Of a stretch of DNA of 64,000 bases, positions 44,111 to 54,712 are shown piece by piece. The notes beneath the pieces are model-generated. The model saw nothing but the letters and a program-made list of their open reading frames with translations, made no database searches and was not told the origin of the DNA. Source of the stretch: Chloranthus sessilifolius (Eukaryota; Streptophyta; Magnoliopsida; Chloranthales; Chloranthaceae); assembly GCA_021018995.1 (NCBI GenBank), contig CM037593.1, forward strand, positions 19,617,810 through 19,681,809, in the 5' to 3' direction. Position 1 is the stretch's first letter. Each line of letters begins with the position of its first letter. A program made the translations under genes and the position numbers.

Positions 44111-44425
44111 AAAATCATTTTTTTTCCTTTCTACTCTCCTTCATTTTTTTTCCTTTTTTTCCCTAAAAAAAATAAAAAAGACGTACCTGGCTTTGTTTTT
44201 TCTATTCTTTCTTCTTCTCTGGCTTTTTCTTTCCTTTTTTTTTTTTTTTGTTTGTTTTTTCGGCTGCCGTGCGTCACTACGTGTAAGAGAGAGAGAGAGA
44301 GACTGCCGTGCGTCACTGCCGGCTGCCGTGTGTCACTGTTGTTTCTTCTTCTCTGGCTTTTTTTGTTGTTGTTTAGACGAGAGAGAGAGAGAGAGAGAGA
44401 GGCGGGTTTGGTTTCCTAAGTTTTA
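44111..44425. repeat. Pyrimidine-rich tract with CTGCCGTGCGTCACT repeats
   Basis: CTGCCGTGCGTCACT or one-base variants occur three times between 44263 and 44340. TTCTTCTTCTCTGGCTTTTT occurs twice (about 44207 and 44344), and two GA runs are at 44287-44301 and 44381-44400, so an ~140-bp block is duplicated. The 128-codon frame is a low-complexity artefact. Confidence 0.55.
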
Positions 44426-44559
44426 ATAGGAGAGATGGAAGGATACAATACACCTAGGCACACGCTTTTTAAGTGATTGCACGTAGGGTAAAAGAAAGAC
44501 TTTTTATTTTAGGAACATGTGACATATGAAAATACAATTTAAACCATCTGATTTAAAGT

Positions 44560-44905
44560 TCATTATCTATAGATCCTTGGTAGATAAGATTGGAGCAAAA
44601 CACAATTTACGTCTGATATAATAACCTTTGACTATATTTAATCATATGATGAAGATTATATTTCGTGCCAATCTTGTCCACTAAGGACCTATAGATCATG
44701 AACTTTAGATCAAACGGCCTAGATTGCATTTTCAAATTACCGTCTGATGTCAAATTACCGTCTAATATAATCGCCTTTGACTATATTTAATCAGATGATA
44801 AAAATTATATTTCATGCCAATCTTGTTCACTAAGGATCTATAGATCATGAGCTTTAGATCAGACGGCCCAGATTGCGTTTTCACGTATCACATGTCCCTA
44901 AAATA
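44560..44905. repeat. Duplicated foldback-like repeat
   Basis: A block with ATAATNNCCTTTGACTATATTTAATCA occurs at about 44619 and 44769. Both are followed by CGTGCCAATCTTG or CATGCCAATCTTG and CTATAGATCATGA, giving a 150-bp direct duplication. Reversed forms of the same blocks are near 44560-44600. Confidence 0.45.
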
Positions 44906-44989
44906 CAAAGTTTTTTTTTTTACCTTGGTGCAATAACTTAAAAAGCGAATGCAAGTACATATGATCTTCATATTGCTTTTTCTGAAATT

Positions 44990-45600
44990 TATCGAAACTT
45001 TGATAAAAAATTACCAAAATTTTGACCAATTTACGATTCGGGTCATGAACCAAACCGAAACATGGTATATATTTGTTCTAATAATGTTAAATAGCTTAAA
45101 AAAAGCTAAGAAAATAAAGTTCGGCAATGTTCGGTAAAGTTCGATAAAAAATACCCGAAATTTACCGAAATTTCTGAAATTTTGACCAATTTACGGTTCG
45201 GGTCCTGACCGAAACTGAAACCGAAACCGAGATTTTGATCCTTGGTCCTTAGTAACAAATTTCGTTTTCAGTAACATTTTGGTAGGGTGTCATTTCGGTT
45301 CATTTTAGATAAGTTTCGAGAAAATTTTGAAAAGTTTCAAAAAAATTTCGGGAAATACAAAAAATAATAAATATAAATTATATTTAAACTTCATAAAAAT
45401 TTTATTTATTATTTAAAATTGACAAAAATTAGAAAATATTTATTAATTTCGGTTAAATTTCATTAATTTCGTCAAAATTAATGAAATTTCAATGATTTCG
45501 AAGAAATCATAGAAATTTTGTCGAAAGTTTTGCCCGACCCCTGTTTCGGTAAATTTCGAAGAAATTTGTTATTATGGTCGGGTCAACATGCACCCTAGAT
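44990..45600. repeat. Decayed AT-rich repeat with TTTCGG words
   Basis: Words such as ATTTACCGAAATTT, GGTTCGGGTCCTGACC and TTGATCCTTGG recur here and at 54640-54850 and 62820-63015, in keeping with one dispersed family. No ends or TSD were found, and no gene. Confidence 0.35.
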
Positions 45601-46079
45601 TTGTCCCCCCTTTAAAGTTGCTTTTCCAAATCTTTCCCATATTTTTTTAAATATTTAATAAATCCCTATGGTTAATTATTTAAATGGCCCCCTCAAATCC
45701 ACCTTAAAACTAAAATTTGGGAAGATTTTAGAAAATGGGTTGGTTGGCTGGGCTAATATGCCAATAAAAATTTTATTAAAAAAAAGTAAAAAATCATTTT
45801 TTGTCATGCAAAAAAATAAAACTCAATAAAAATCTAAAAAATTGGAAAAACTTTGAGCAAAATAATAATAAATAGGTAAAAAATAAATATTTTTTAATCT
45901 CAAAAAAATATAATAAAAGCTGCATTTAAAATAAAAATATTAAGGTAGATATTTTTTGTTGAGGAGGCATTTAGATAATTAAATTTTTAGTACAAGGCTT
46001 TATTAGTTATTTTAGAAAATATGGAGAGGATTTAGAAAAATAACTTTCAATGGGGCACAATTCTCGAGTGCATGTAGTC
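45601..46079. other. AT-rich spacer
   Basis: Nothing recognisable; long A and T runs only. Confidence 0.4.
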
Positions 46080-46680
46080 ACTCCTGACTTGACCCGATCC
46101 GACCCGATAGTGCACTCAAGCACTTTTTTCAATATGGGTACTAGATTGGGCCTAGATGGTGGGCCTTGAAATTATATTTCCCACTTAAGCGCTTTTTTCC
46201 ATGTGGTTATAATTCTTGTAGTCGATGTGTATCACGTTGTGGTAGCACAATAGTCATGGATGATAGGGATTGCCGAAGGTGTCAAAATCGGATTCGGACT
46301 CGGGTATCAATCTATGGAGGACCGACACGACTCGGCCGATATCGATACATATCAGCCTATTTTTAAAAGTAAAAAATAAAAAAATATATCGAGGTATTAG
46401 ACGAAATCATACTATATCGACCGATACTCGATACTTATCAGCCGATACAAGCCTGTATCGGCCAAAATCAATACGAAGTTGAGATACTAAAACGTATCGG
46501 CTTGTTGAGAAACTAATATATATCGCTGATACATATTGGTATCGGTCGATGTTTGATACCATGGATTTATCATAATGGGATTAAGGGTAGTGAAAATAAA
46601 GAAACATGTATTAAAACTGCTTTAAACACTTAGAGTAAAAAACTTTTCCACGTTTTTACCGACGGCTTGACCTTTCTCAC
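46080..46680. repeat. Dispersed host repeat with uninterrupted LTR target site
   Basis: 46080-46270 is the reverse of 43557-43760 and runs through GGTAGCACAATAGTCATGG (46241-46259). This is the equivalent of the joined flanks of the chromovirus (TAGC-AAAAT-AGTCATTG). 46270-46555 is an extra block rich in TATCGGCCGATAC-like words. 46556-46680 then resumes the repeat as at 16705-16818. Confidence 0.6.
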
Positions 46681-46927
46681 CATAGTCACCGAGTCCGGGT
46701 TCCGCAATAATTCAGAGAGGTTAGGTTAAAGTTCTGAAAAATCTGGCAGGTTTGGTGAAATATTTAGAGGAAAAATATGAGATGAAAATAATAATAATAA
46801 TAATAATAATAATATTTAAACCTATGAAAAAAAAATTAAAAATCAGAAATTGTTGAAAATTTTGAGAATGCTTTGGGAATAATTGCCGCAACCTTAAAAT
46901 TCGCAAATTTTACTATAGTGACTAATG
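46681..46927. mobile_element. hAT-type MITE (CATAGTCAC family), paralogue of 16819
   Basis: CATAGTCACCGAGTCC at the left and a GTGACTAATG end at the right. The flanks TTTCTCAC and CTTCTCAT agree at 6 of 8 positions. It occupies the same site in the host repeat as the 16819-18329 element. It contains an (ATA)n run at about 46789-46814. Confidence 0.55.
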
Positions 46928-46934
46928 CTTCTCA

Positions 46935-47427
46935 TCTCATCATGGCTTTTCCTATAGTGACCAAATTCATAGACATTTTTAACAAAAGTCGGGAGTAATT
47001 TGGAAACTTACCCGTTTTAATTTTAGGCTTATGGGCAACATTTTGACCCCACCTGTTGACAGCCCTAATTAATTTTTTCATATGTCTATGAGTCTTGTTT
47101 AATCTTCTGTCAGCTCCTTTTGAAGGGAGTTGATGCTCCCAAAGAGGCCCATGGGCCAACAAGTCACATTATGAGTCTTTTTGGAGACCTATTGTCCCAA
47201 GCAATGTTCATAGATCGGTTGACACTTTTGTTTAAGATAGCGTTTTCGATGTGGATCGAATGGCCCACGGATCTTGCAAATTTGCAATCACATTTTCCTA
47301 CTTTTTCGGATCTGGTGTGGGTCATCATATCTTTCATTAACATTCATGTTAATGGACATTGACCCATGATAGTTCACTTTTATGCCAAGTGGTGATATTT
47401 TGATCAATCAAAATAATCTACCTAGCA
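46935..47427. repeat. Dispersed repeats, continuation
   Basis: 46938-46995 matches 18338-18400. 47110-47345 matches 6760-6950. The frames here share that repeat and have no domain. Confidence 0.4.
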
Positions 47428-47524
47428 GTATAGTGACAAACTTTGCCGAAATTCCATAAAATTTCACGAAATTCCTTGAAAAAGGGGTCAAACGAAAATT
47501 TTGGTTTTTTTTTTTCTTTTAAAG

Positions 47525-47598
<74 letters not shown>

Positions 47599-47778
47599 TA
47601 TGTTAGGAATTTAGGATAAATTGTAGTAATTTTTTTTAAAAATATTAAATATGTTTTTTATATATTTTTAATTCCTGAAACTTTCCCAAATTTTTTTTCA
47701 AAAGGTATTGAAATTAATCTGAAACATACCAAAAGAACCCTCACCTAAAAATTACGGAAAACGAAATTTGTCACTATG
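47428..47778. mobile_element. hAT-type MITE with perfect 8-bp TSD and internal (TA)n
   Basis: TATAGTGACAAACTTTG at the left, AAATTTGTCACTATG at the right. CCTAGCAG lies outside both ends (47420-47427 and 47779-47786). A (TA)n run of about 65 bases occupies 47529-47594. The remaining sequence is AT-rich and noncoding. Confidence 0.85.
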
Positions 47779-47786
47779 CCTAGCAG

Positions 47787-49080
47787 CCTATTATCATTGA
47801 CACATGTATCAACTTATGAATCACGCTAATGAGTGGATTGGAACCATTTAGTCGGTGTTCTTGAATATCTTTTATTAAAAGAATGTGCACAATTGTTGAT
47901 CTATGGTGACAAAAATGCTTCTGTTTTTTTTTCGAAGAAAATGCATTTAAAATACATTTTTTTTAAATTAAAAAAAATTACAAAGAAAACATATTTTCTG
48001 AAAAGTTCTTTTTTCCTTCAAAAAAAAAAATGTTTTAAATCTATTCTTGCTGTTGAAAACCTAAGACTAGTCACAAACATAATATACATTTTTTATAATT
48101 ATCTTTTTAATTTTCAAAATTTTCTCATTTTTTTCAAAATTGCCAAAATTTACCTTTTTCTGTATATTTTCAGGGCCGTTTTATTCCCGTACCTAGACTT
48201 GGTCAGTATGATTTATAGTAGAGTACATAGATCATACCGTTTATCTCCCTCAATGAGTGTGATTTGTAGGCAGTTCTATATGTTATCTATTTTAATTAGC
48301 TCGGATTGCTTAAAAGACAATTGCCTATCAGGAAAATTTATTTACCTACCATTGGATTATCAATTTATTTATTGTAGAGCTGTTAACGGGTCGGGTCGAC
48401 TTGATACCTAACTTTTCTGACCTAGTTTGGTACTTTGGTCGGGCACATAAACTTGACCTGTCGGCATCCGTCCAGTTTGACATTTGGGTCAAGTTGGGCT
48501 GGGTCGATTCAAAGGTTAGTTCAGGTCTAGCAAAAATTAGGTCAGATCAAAAAAATGAGGTTTTTAACTGTGTTTTCGTGTTGGAAGCCGTAACGATGAT
48601 TGGGTCGAGAATATACCCATGCCCAATAGGCTTGATCAGCAGGGTGAATCCACAGCTCATATTCATAGATATCAAAGCCCTTAATAATCCGTGAAAGTGC
48701 ACGTGTATCAAAGCCCTAAGTCAGAGTTTAGGAATAAATGGGCTTGAAAAAATTCCAAAAAAAAAAAATAACCCGTAAATTAAACTCGTCAACTACAAAA
48801 AAAAAGGGGTCAAAATTTAGAAAAAGAAAAAAGAAAAATTATAAATATTTTAATTAAAACTATAAAAATCAATTGAAAAATTGAAGTTTTTAAGGAAATT
48901 TGAGAAAAGTCACGGAAAAAGAGGAAAAATTCGTGTATAATTTGCCATTTATTCCAAAAATATATATTTTTAAATAAAAATTGTGAATAATTCAAAATTT
49001 TATTCATTTTTTAATTTTTTTTAAAAATTCACAAATTATTTGCGATGTTTATAAAAAGTCGTCACTAGTACAAGCCATGA
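47787..49080. other. AT-rich noncoding region
   Basis: The 192-codon frame at 47833-48411 is Phe/Lys/Tyr-rich from poly-A/T runs and has no domain. 48378-48560 has GGGTCGGGTC/TTGACCTG words of a decayed hAT-like element. From about 48750 to 49075 are mirrored AT-rich blocks ending GTCGTCACTAGT, possibly another small MITE. Confidence 0.35.
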
Positions 49081-49290
49081 TGAGAAGGGTGAGTCCCTGA
49101 TCAAACGTGGAAACGGTTTTGCACTATTTTTTAAGAGCGATTTTATTAAATGTTTCTTTCTTTATCTACACTCCCTAATTCGATTATAGTAACCCTATCA
49201 TCAATGACCTTTGTGCTACCGTCGGATGAGCATCCAACCGTGGTATGACAATGTGACCAACGCGATACACATCTACTATTAATATAGGGC
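49081..49290. repeat. Third copy of the host repeat, both target sites empty
   Basis: Reversed relative to 16690-16818. CCATGATGAGAAGGGTGAG (49086-49104) shows the site without the CATAGTCAC MITE. CCCTATCATCAATGACCTTT followed by GTGCTACCGTCGG (49193-49225) shows the site without the chromovirus. Confidence 0.6.
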
Positions 49291-49593
49291 CTTTTTGATT
49301 GCATGTAATGGCGAATCGCGTTTGGAGGCTAATACACATTTCACCTGTAATGGTATTACGCGTATCAACGTATTGTTTGGTAGTGTATTCAGTGAAACGC
49401 GTATTGTCCTAAAACATGTTTAAACGTTGTTTGTTAGCATACGCTTGTAACGTATCACTTAAATTATAAATTATATATTATAAGTGTTTTTGCAATGGTG
49501 CTTATGATCTCCAAAATTGATTCTCGAGATGAGTTGCACCCATATATTCACATATGATTGCCAATCAAATTCAAGCTAGTGAGGTCTTAAACA

Positions 49594-49595
<2 letters not shown>

Positions 49596-49656
<61 letters not shown>
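49596..49656. repeat. (TA)n microsatellite
   Basis: About 60 bases of uninterrupted AT dinucleotides. Confidence 0.9.
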
Positions 49657-49659
<3 letters not shown>

Positions 49660-49829
49660 AACACAAAAAAATTGATGAAAATAATATTATCTTTTCTTTA
49701 AATCCTAAAAAAAATAATAATAAACCCTTTTTTTCCTTTGTCGAAAGGAAAACTTATCTAGAGTTAGTAGACAATAAGGGGGTTGTTAAACTTAAAACCC
49801 TTTTTCCACTGCAAAAATCCATTGCCAAA

Positions 49830-50290
49830 ATGGCTTCCTCCAAATCCCTAGCTGAAATCTTCCAACTAGCTAAGCGATTAAACCCACTCATTTCTCTTCA
49901 AACCGTCTTTTGAGAACCACCCTACCAATATCCTCTGAATTGAATCGAATCTCACCCAGATCAGAAAATCCAAGTCAAATCAACAAATCTCTAGCGAGAT
50001 TGAAACGGAATCTCAAAATCTACACCGAAAGAGTCTCAAAATCAAAAGGTATTTGAAATTTCTAGATTTTTTTTTCTGCATTCTGGTCATCACTGAACTA
50101 GTTATCGGAATTTAACATAATGATGATTCTTTCTTTCTTGCGTTGTAGGTTGAAGCAATGGGTTTTGTTGAGTTGGAACTTCAAACAGCTTTTGGCTGAG
50201 GAGACGTGGTTAGAAGCCCTTTTGTCGGGAGATTTGCAGGTGCGTTCAGTTGGGAAGAGAGCCTTGGGTCTTTATTTGGGAAGTTAGAAG
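49830..50290 (+). pseudogene. Exon-like relic, possible captured or decayed host gene start
   Basis: From ATG at 49830 the frame reads MASSKSLAEIFQLAKRLNPL and stops after TVF. A +1 change would continue with an Arg/Ser/Leu-rich stretch, a composition like an organelle targeting peptide. At about 50050, AAAAGGTATTTG looks like a 5' splice site. TTCTTGCGTTGTAGG at about 50135-50149 looks like a 3' splice site after a pyrimidine-rich stretch. The second part stays open in one frame (LKQWVLLSWNFKQLL) to a stop near 50286. No family is recognised. The frames do not agree, so at best it is a broken gene. Confidence 0.25.
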
Positions 50291-51565
50291 CCGATAAGGA
50301 TCGAAACGCGTAAGAATGCATAGGAGAAATGATATACGAGGGGTTAGGCTCGTAGTCCATTTGGGCTACGCGTAACCATTTTCGTACCATACGTGTATGG
50401 TCAACTTTGCAAACAAAGAACGTTTTTGAGTTTGACTCGTGTAATTTCCCTCTGAAACACGTCTTCAAGCCACAATACGTGCAATTAAACAAAAGGTGAG
50501 GAATCACTCATTTTCCGTCAAAATCCGAGAAAAAATACCGATCCCTCGATTTTCTATCTTCCGAGCCTTTGGACTCTTCCTTCTCTCCAAGTAGGGATGT
50601 CAACGGGCCAGGAGCTTATTTCGGGCTCCAATTTTTCAATTTTATTAAATGGCACAGGCCGACTCGATTCGGATAAGCGGGCTTGGGTTGAGCTTCAAAA
50701 TGAGCTCGGCCCATTAGCGGGGTCCTTAAAAAAGAAAAACTTGATTTATTTTTAAATGTGAGAAACCGGCCAGATAGCTGAGTGGTAGGGTGTGAAATCC
50801 CCATGGTGAGCTTGGCCGATGGATAGCTAATTGGGCGGGTCTTATTAAAGTGTATCTTATTACCATGGTGCTGTAAAAAAAAAAACTTATTTATACTCTT
50901 TCTTATCGGATTATTGAAAAACATTATAAACAATGTAATCGATTGTGAAAATTTGCCTATTCTATCTTTCTATCTCCTTCTTCTCTTGTTTATTTTCTTC
51001 TTATTTTTCTTCTTTATTTTATAATTTTAACATGGTATCGAAGACATGATCGGCTTCGCGCGTGCAAGCCGATTATGCTCCTAACATTGCTTCCACTATT
51101 ATATTTTCTTGAAGTTTCTTGATTCATAAACTTTTCATTTTTCTTTATCTCTTCTACATGAAATTGATTCATGTAATTTTCATTTTTTTTTTCACTTTGG
51201 CATTCAATAGCCTTTTATATTCCATGTGCATGTCTTTTCCCACATTTTTGTGGATCATTTTTACGATATTTTAGCTGTTTTTTTTTAGTATGATGATCTT
51301 TTGTGGTATTATGGCTATTTTTTTGTTAGAATATGTTATTTTTCTACAGTTTCCTCTATATGTATACAAACACAGGATTTGGTTAATCATGCGTTTTCCC
51401 AACTAACAACGTGGTTATCCAGCAAAGGGAAGCAAAGGAATCCCATAATTTCCTATAACTTAGGTATCTATGGGAAAATATAGGAATATTATTTTACTTT
51501 CTCATATTTCCCGTATTTTTATCCAAACAGGCCTAAGTTATTTTTATGGAATAATGGGATATGGG
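50291..51565. other. Noncoding region
   Basis: Minus-strand frames at 50181-50507 and 50616-50933 have no domain. TAGGGATGTCAACGGGCC at 50593 looks like the left end of a GGGCC-type hAT element. TAGCTGAGTGGTAGGG near 50773 resembles a pol III A box and is followed by an A run at about 50875, but no B box is present. 51400-51540 shares words with 28050-28250. Confidence 0.35.
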
Positions 51566-52115
51566 TAGGAGTGGCAATGGGCTGGGTAGCCTGGCCCAAC
51601 TCACTAGATTCGGACCAACTTAAGGACGGTTCAGATTTGATATAAAGCCCGCGAGCTGGGCTTTGGCTAGCAATATAAGCCTGAAATTTGAATGGGCCGG
51701 GCTTGAACTTAAGCTCATTAGACTCTCATATATGATATATATATTGAGTTTCATTTGTAATAACAAAAAAGACTTAAAAAGGGTCATAGATTTCCGATTT
51801 TCAGAGTCTACACTTTTGTGGTAATAAAAGTCTACACTTTTGTGGTAATAAATATTAACTTGTTTATTAGATATTTGCAATATATCAATGTTTCTATTTT
51901 CATGAATGCAGAGCTACCTTTAGTAAATCAACAAGTAATTTTAAAATAACATGGGTTGGGCTGGGACGGACTGGGGCTTTGAAGTTTAAGATAGGTCAGG
52001 CTCAGAGTCATAAGCCCACCATGGGCTTGGGTTGAGCTTAGGCCAAGTTCAAATCTCTCGGTCCAGGATTGAGTTTATCCAAGCCCGGCTCAGTCCCGAC
52101 CCATTGCCAACCGTA
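51566..52115. mobile_element. hAT-like element with near-matching 8-bp TSD
   Basis: Starts TAGGAGTGGCAATGGGC and ends CCCATTGCCAACCGTA. The flanks GATATGGG (51558-51565) and GATATGAA (52116-52123) share six leading bases. The end regions are rich in GGGCTGGG/CCCGGC words. It is noncoding. Confidence 0.6.
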
Positions 52116-52795
52116 GATATGAAAAGCATTTGTAAAGCACTCATTTTAAGCCATTTGGTACATCTTTTGGGAACTGCTATTTTTTCTAAAAATCCCACTC
52201 ATTGTGAGCAATATTCATTGCATTTCAGGTTTCAAAGAACGACTATTGTCTGATAACAAAATTACTAATCATTAAATAAAAAAAGGGCTTGGTATGCATT
52301 CACAAATATGACCATAATATTTGAAAGTATATAGTTTGAATATCACATTTGAGCCTTAAAAAGTTACCTTCATTCAAGATGGGGGCAACAAGATCAAAGA
52401 ATCGATCCCTTGATTTTGATTTTTTTCTAGCAAATATGGTAATCTGTAAAATTAAAGTACACAATGCATCTAAACTAAAAGGGTTTTTTGTAAATACCCC
52501 TTGAGTTATGTTGATATTACAAATAATCCCCCGAGTTATAGCTATTTGCTTTAAACTCACTGAGTTAGTATTTTGGTGTTTATAAAACACCCTCTTTAAT
52601 CGATGCTACTTTAAATGGTTAACCTGCCGTTAAAGAATAACCTAAATACCATATTTATCCTTTTTAAAATTAAATTACTAAATTGCCACCCTCTACACGT
52701 GATAAGAGTAATTTTAAATCCACCCCTCCACTTACAAAAAAGATTAGTTTTAAATCCACCCACCAAATATTTGAGTTCACCCACGCTGAAAAACA

Positions 52796-53155
52796 TTGAC
52801 TGTATTGAATCGGACGATGGAGATCGTTTATCGTCCCAACCTTTCACACGATGGATCTTGAGATCACGGTGGCACCATTAGACGGTTGACTGTATTGAAT
52901 CGGACGATGGAGATCATTTATCGTCCCACCCTTTCACACGATGTATCTTGAGATCATGGTGGCACCATCAGACTGTTGACTGTATTGAATTGGACGATGG
53001 AGGTCGTTTATCGCCCCAACTATTCACACGATGGATCTTGAGACCATGGTGGCTCCATCAAACGGTTGATTGCATTGATATGGACGATGGATATTGTTTA
53101 TCGCCCCAACCTTTCACACGATGGATCTTGAGATCACAGTGGCACCATCAGATGG
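52796..53155. repeat. Four 90-bp tandem units inside the Mutator-like arm
   Basis: Units start at 52796, 52886, 52976 and 53066 with TTGACTGTATTGAATCGGAC or close variants. Each contains GATGGAGATCGTTTATCG, TTTCACACGATGGATCTTG and a CACCATCAGACGG-like end. Only one unit is present in the opposite arm. The period is divisible by three, which produces repeated 30-residue frames without coding meaning. Confidence 0.9.
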
Positions 53156-53619
53156 TTATTTTTTATTTCATGTGGTACACACAAAAAAAAATAACCTTAA
53201 AATTAATTTTAACCGTATACGTGATGTTAAGGTCACTTTTCTGAGATGTGTGCCACGAAATAAAGCATTAATCGTCTAATGGTATGCCTAAACGATCTCC
53301 ATCGTCTTATTCAATGCAATCAATGTGTTTTAGCGTGGGTGAACTCAAAGATTCGGTGGATGGCAGCAGACGCGGTTAGGCAATCCAATTCATAAAAATG
53401 AGTTTTGAATCATATAGGAAATTGGAGGGACAAGTATTTTGAGTAGAACATGTAGATTGAAGGTTTTCTTTTCAAGAATAATTGCATCGTTTGCCACAAA
53501 TCCTCAATTGGTTGAGTATTCGTCCAAACGTTGGCATGCTTTAATGGGGGAATCACCTATCAGATGAGTCTTGAATCTGATGGGTGAATAAAGGGCCTTT
53601 TAGAAGAGTACCTTTAAAT

Positions 53620-54035
53620 CCACCCACTGAATCTTTAAGTTCACCCACGCTGAAGCACGTTGATTGAATTGAATCGAACGATAGAGATTATTTATCCTCC
53701 CAATCTTTCACATGATGGATCTTGAGATCATGATCGTACCATCAGACGGTCAGTGTTTTATTTCACGTGACACACATCTCAGAAAAGTGACCTTAACATC
53801 ACGTGCATGCTTAAAATTGATATTAATGTTACTTTTAGGGGTGTGTACTGCATGAAATAAAAAATCGGCCGTCTGATGGTACACCCATGATCTAAAGATC
53901 GATCTCATGAAAGATTGGGACGATAAAAAATCTCCATCGTTTGATTCAATGCAGTCGATGTATTTCAGTGTGGGTGAACTCAAAGATTTTGTGGGTGGAT
54001 TTAAAGGTACTCCTTTTAAAATAGTAGCCAATTAT
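53620..54035. repeat. Palindromic subunit of the Mutator-like element
   Basis: AGTACCTTTAAATCCACCC at the left and GGGTGGATTTAAAGGTACT at the right are inverted and enclose mirrored blocks (GACGGTCAGTG/ATCGGCCGTC region). CCTTTTAGA at the left and CCTTTTAAA at the right lie just outside, a possible 9-bp duplication. It may be an older element captured in the arm. A second full copy is at about 61868-62273. Confidence 0.6.
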
Positions 54036-54330
54036 AATGGCATGACTTATAAATAAAAGTGAATGAAGGGCCTTTTAGAATGGTGATAAATTTTAATGGC
54101 ATGACTTGTAAATATAGATGAATTAAGGGCCTTTTAGAATGGTGGTATTTTTAAAATATTAGTTTCATTAAGGGCAAAATAGGCTTTCTATCCATAAACT
54201 CATGGCTAGTTAACGGCAGGGGGTTATATGAAACAGAAACACAAAAGTAGGGACTGCAGAATAAATACCCATAACTCAGGAGGTTTCTTATAATATTAGC
54301 ATAACACGGGGGGGTATATGCAAAAAACCC

Positions 54331-54712
54331 AAACTAAAAATATATGAAAATAAAAAAATAAAAAAATCTTTAAAAAAAGAGTATTTTCGAATTTTAAACT
54401 TGGAGTAAAATGCTTTGGAAGAGGGGGAAGCATTGAACAAGTCATGATCAAGTTAAGTCAGTTCAAGCTTTCAAATCAAACCATCATTGATCGATGTCGA
54501 ACAAACTAATGGGGTTCATTGACTACAGTTGACCTCCCTAAATCAGGGCATCAGAGGTTTCCAAGAGGGAATAATATATTGTAAAGAGATAAGATCCTTA
54601 GTTGTAATAATTTACAAAGAATTATTACAAAGAATGAAAGACCGATAAAATATACCGAACTTTTGACCGAAATTGTCGGTTTCGATCCCCACTGAAACGA
54701 TAATATGGGAAC
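54331..54712. other. Noncoding spacer
   Basis: No element ends or frames of note. Confidence 0.4.

Larger units (their letters stand above)
52481..54330. mobile_element. Mutator-like non-autonomous element, perfect 9-bp TSD
   Basis: GGGTTTTTTGTAAATACCCC at the left and GGGGTATATGCAAAAAACCC at the right are inverted. AAACTAAAA lies outside both ends (52472-52480 and 54331-54339). Long inverted arms include a TGCCGTTAA/TTAACGGCA block and AGTACCTTTAAATCCACCC-type blocks. The arm part at 52796-53155 is tandemly amplified. Its middle (53430-53620) matches 62285-62450 of the element at 61542 in reverse. No transposase is present. A 9-bp duplication and long TIRs are typical of MULEs. Confidence 0.85.

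Noticed and set aside
44033..44426. Phe-rich 128-codon and 77-codon frames
   Set aside because: They translate T-rich and GA-rich simple sequence.
47833..48411. A 192-codon plus-strand frame
   Set aside because: Phe/Lys/Tyr composition comes from poly-A/T runs; no domain, no conserved start context, and it overlaps a decayed hAT-like repeat.
50760..50885. A possible second SINE (A-box-like TAGCTGAGTGGTAGGG and an A run)
   Set aside because: No B box, no target duplication and no clear head.
52615..53244. Repeated 30-residue protein-like frames (WILRSRWHHQTVDCIE type)
   Set aside because: They are by-products of a 90-bp tandem repeat whose period is a multiple of three.
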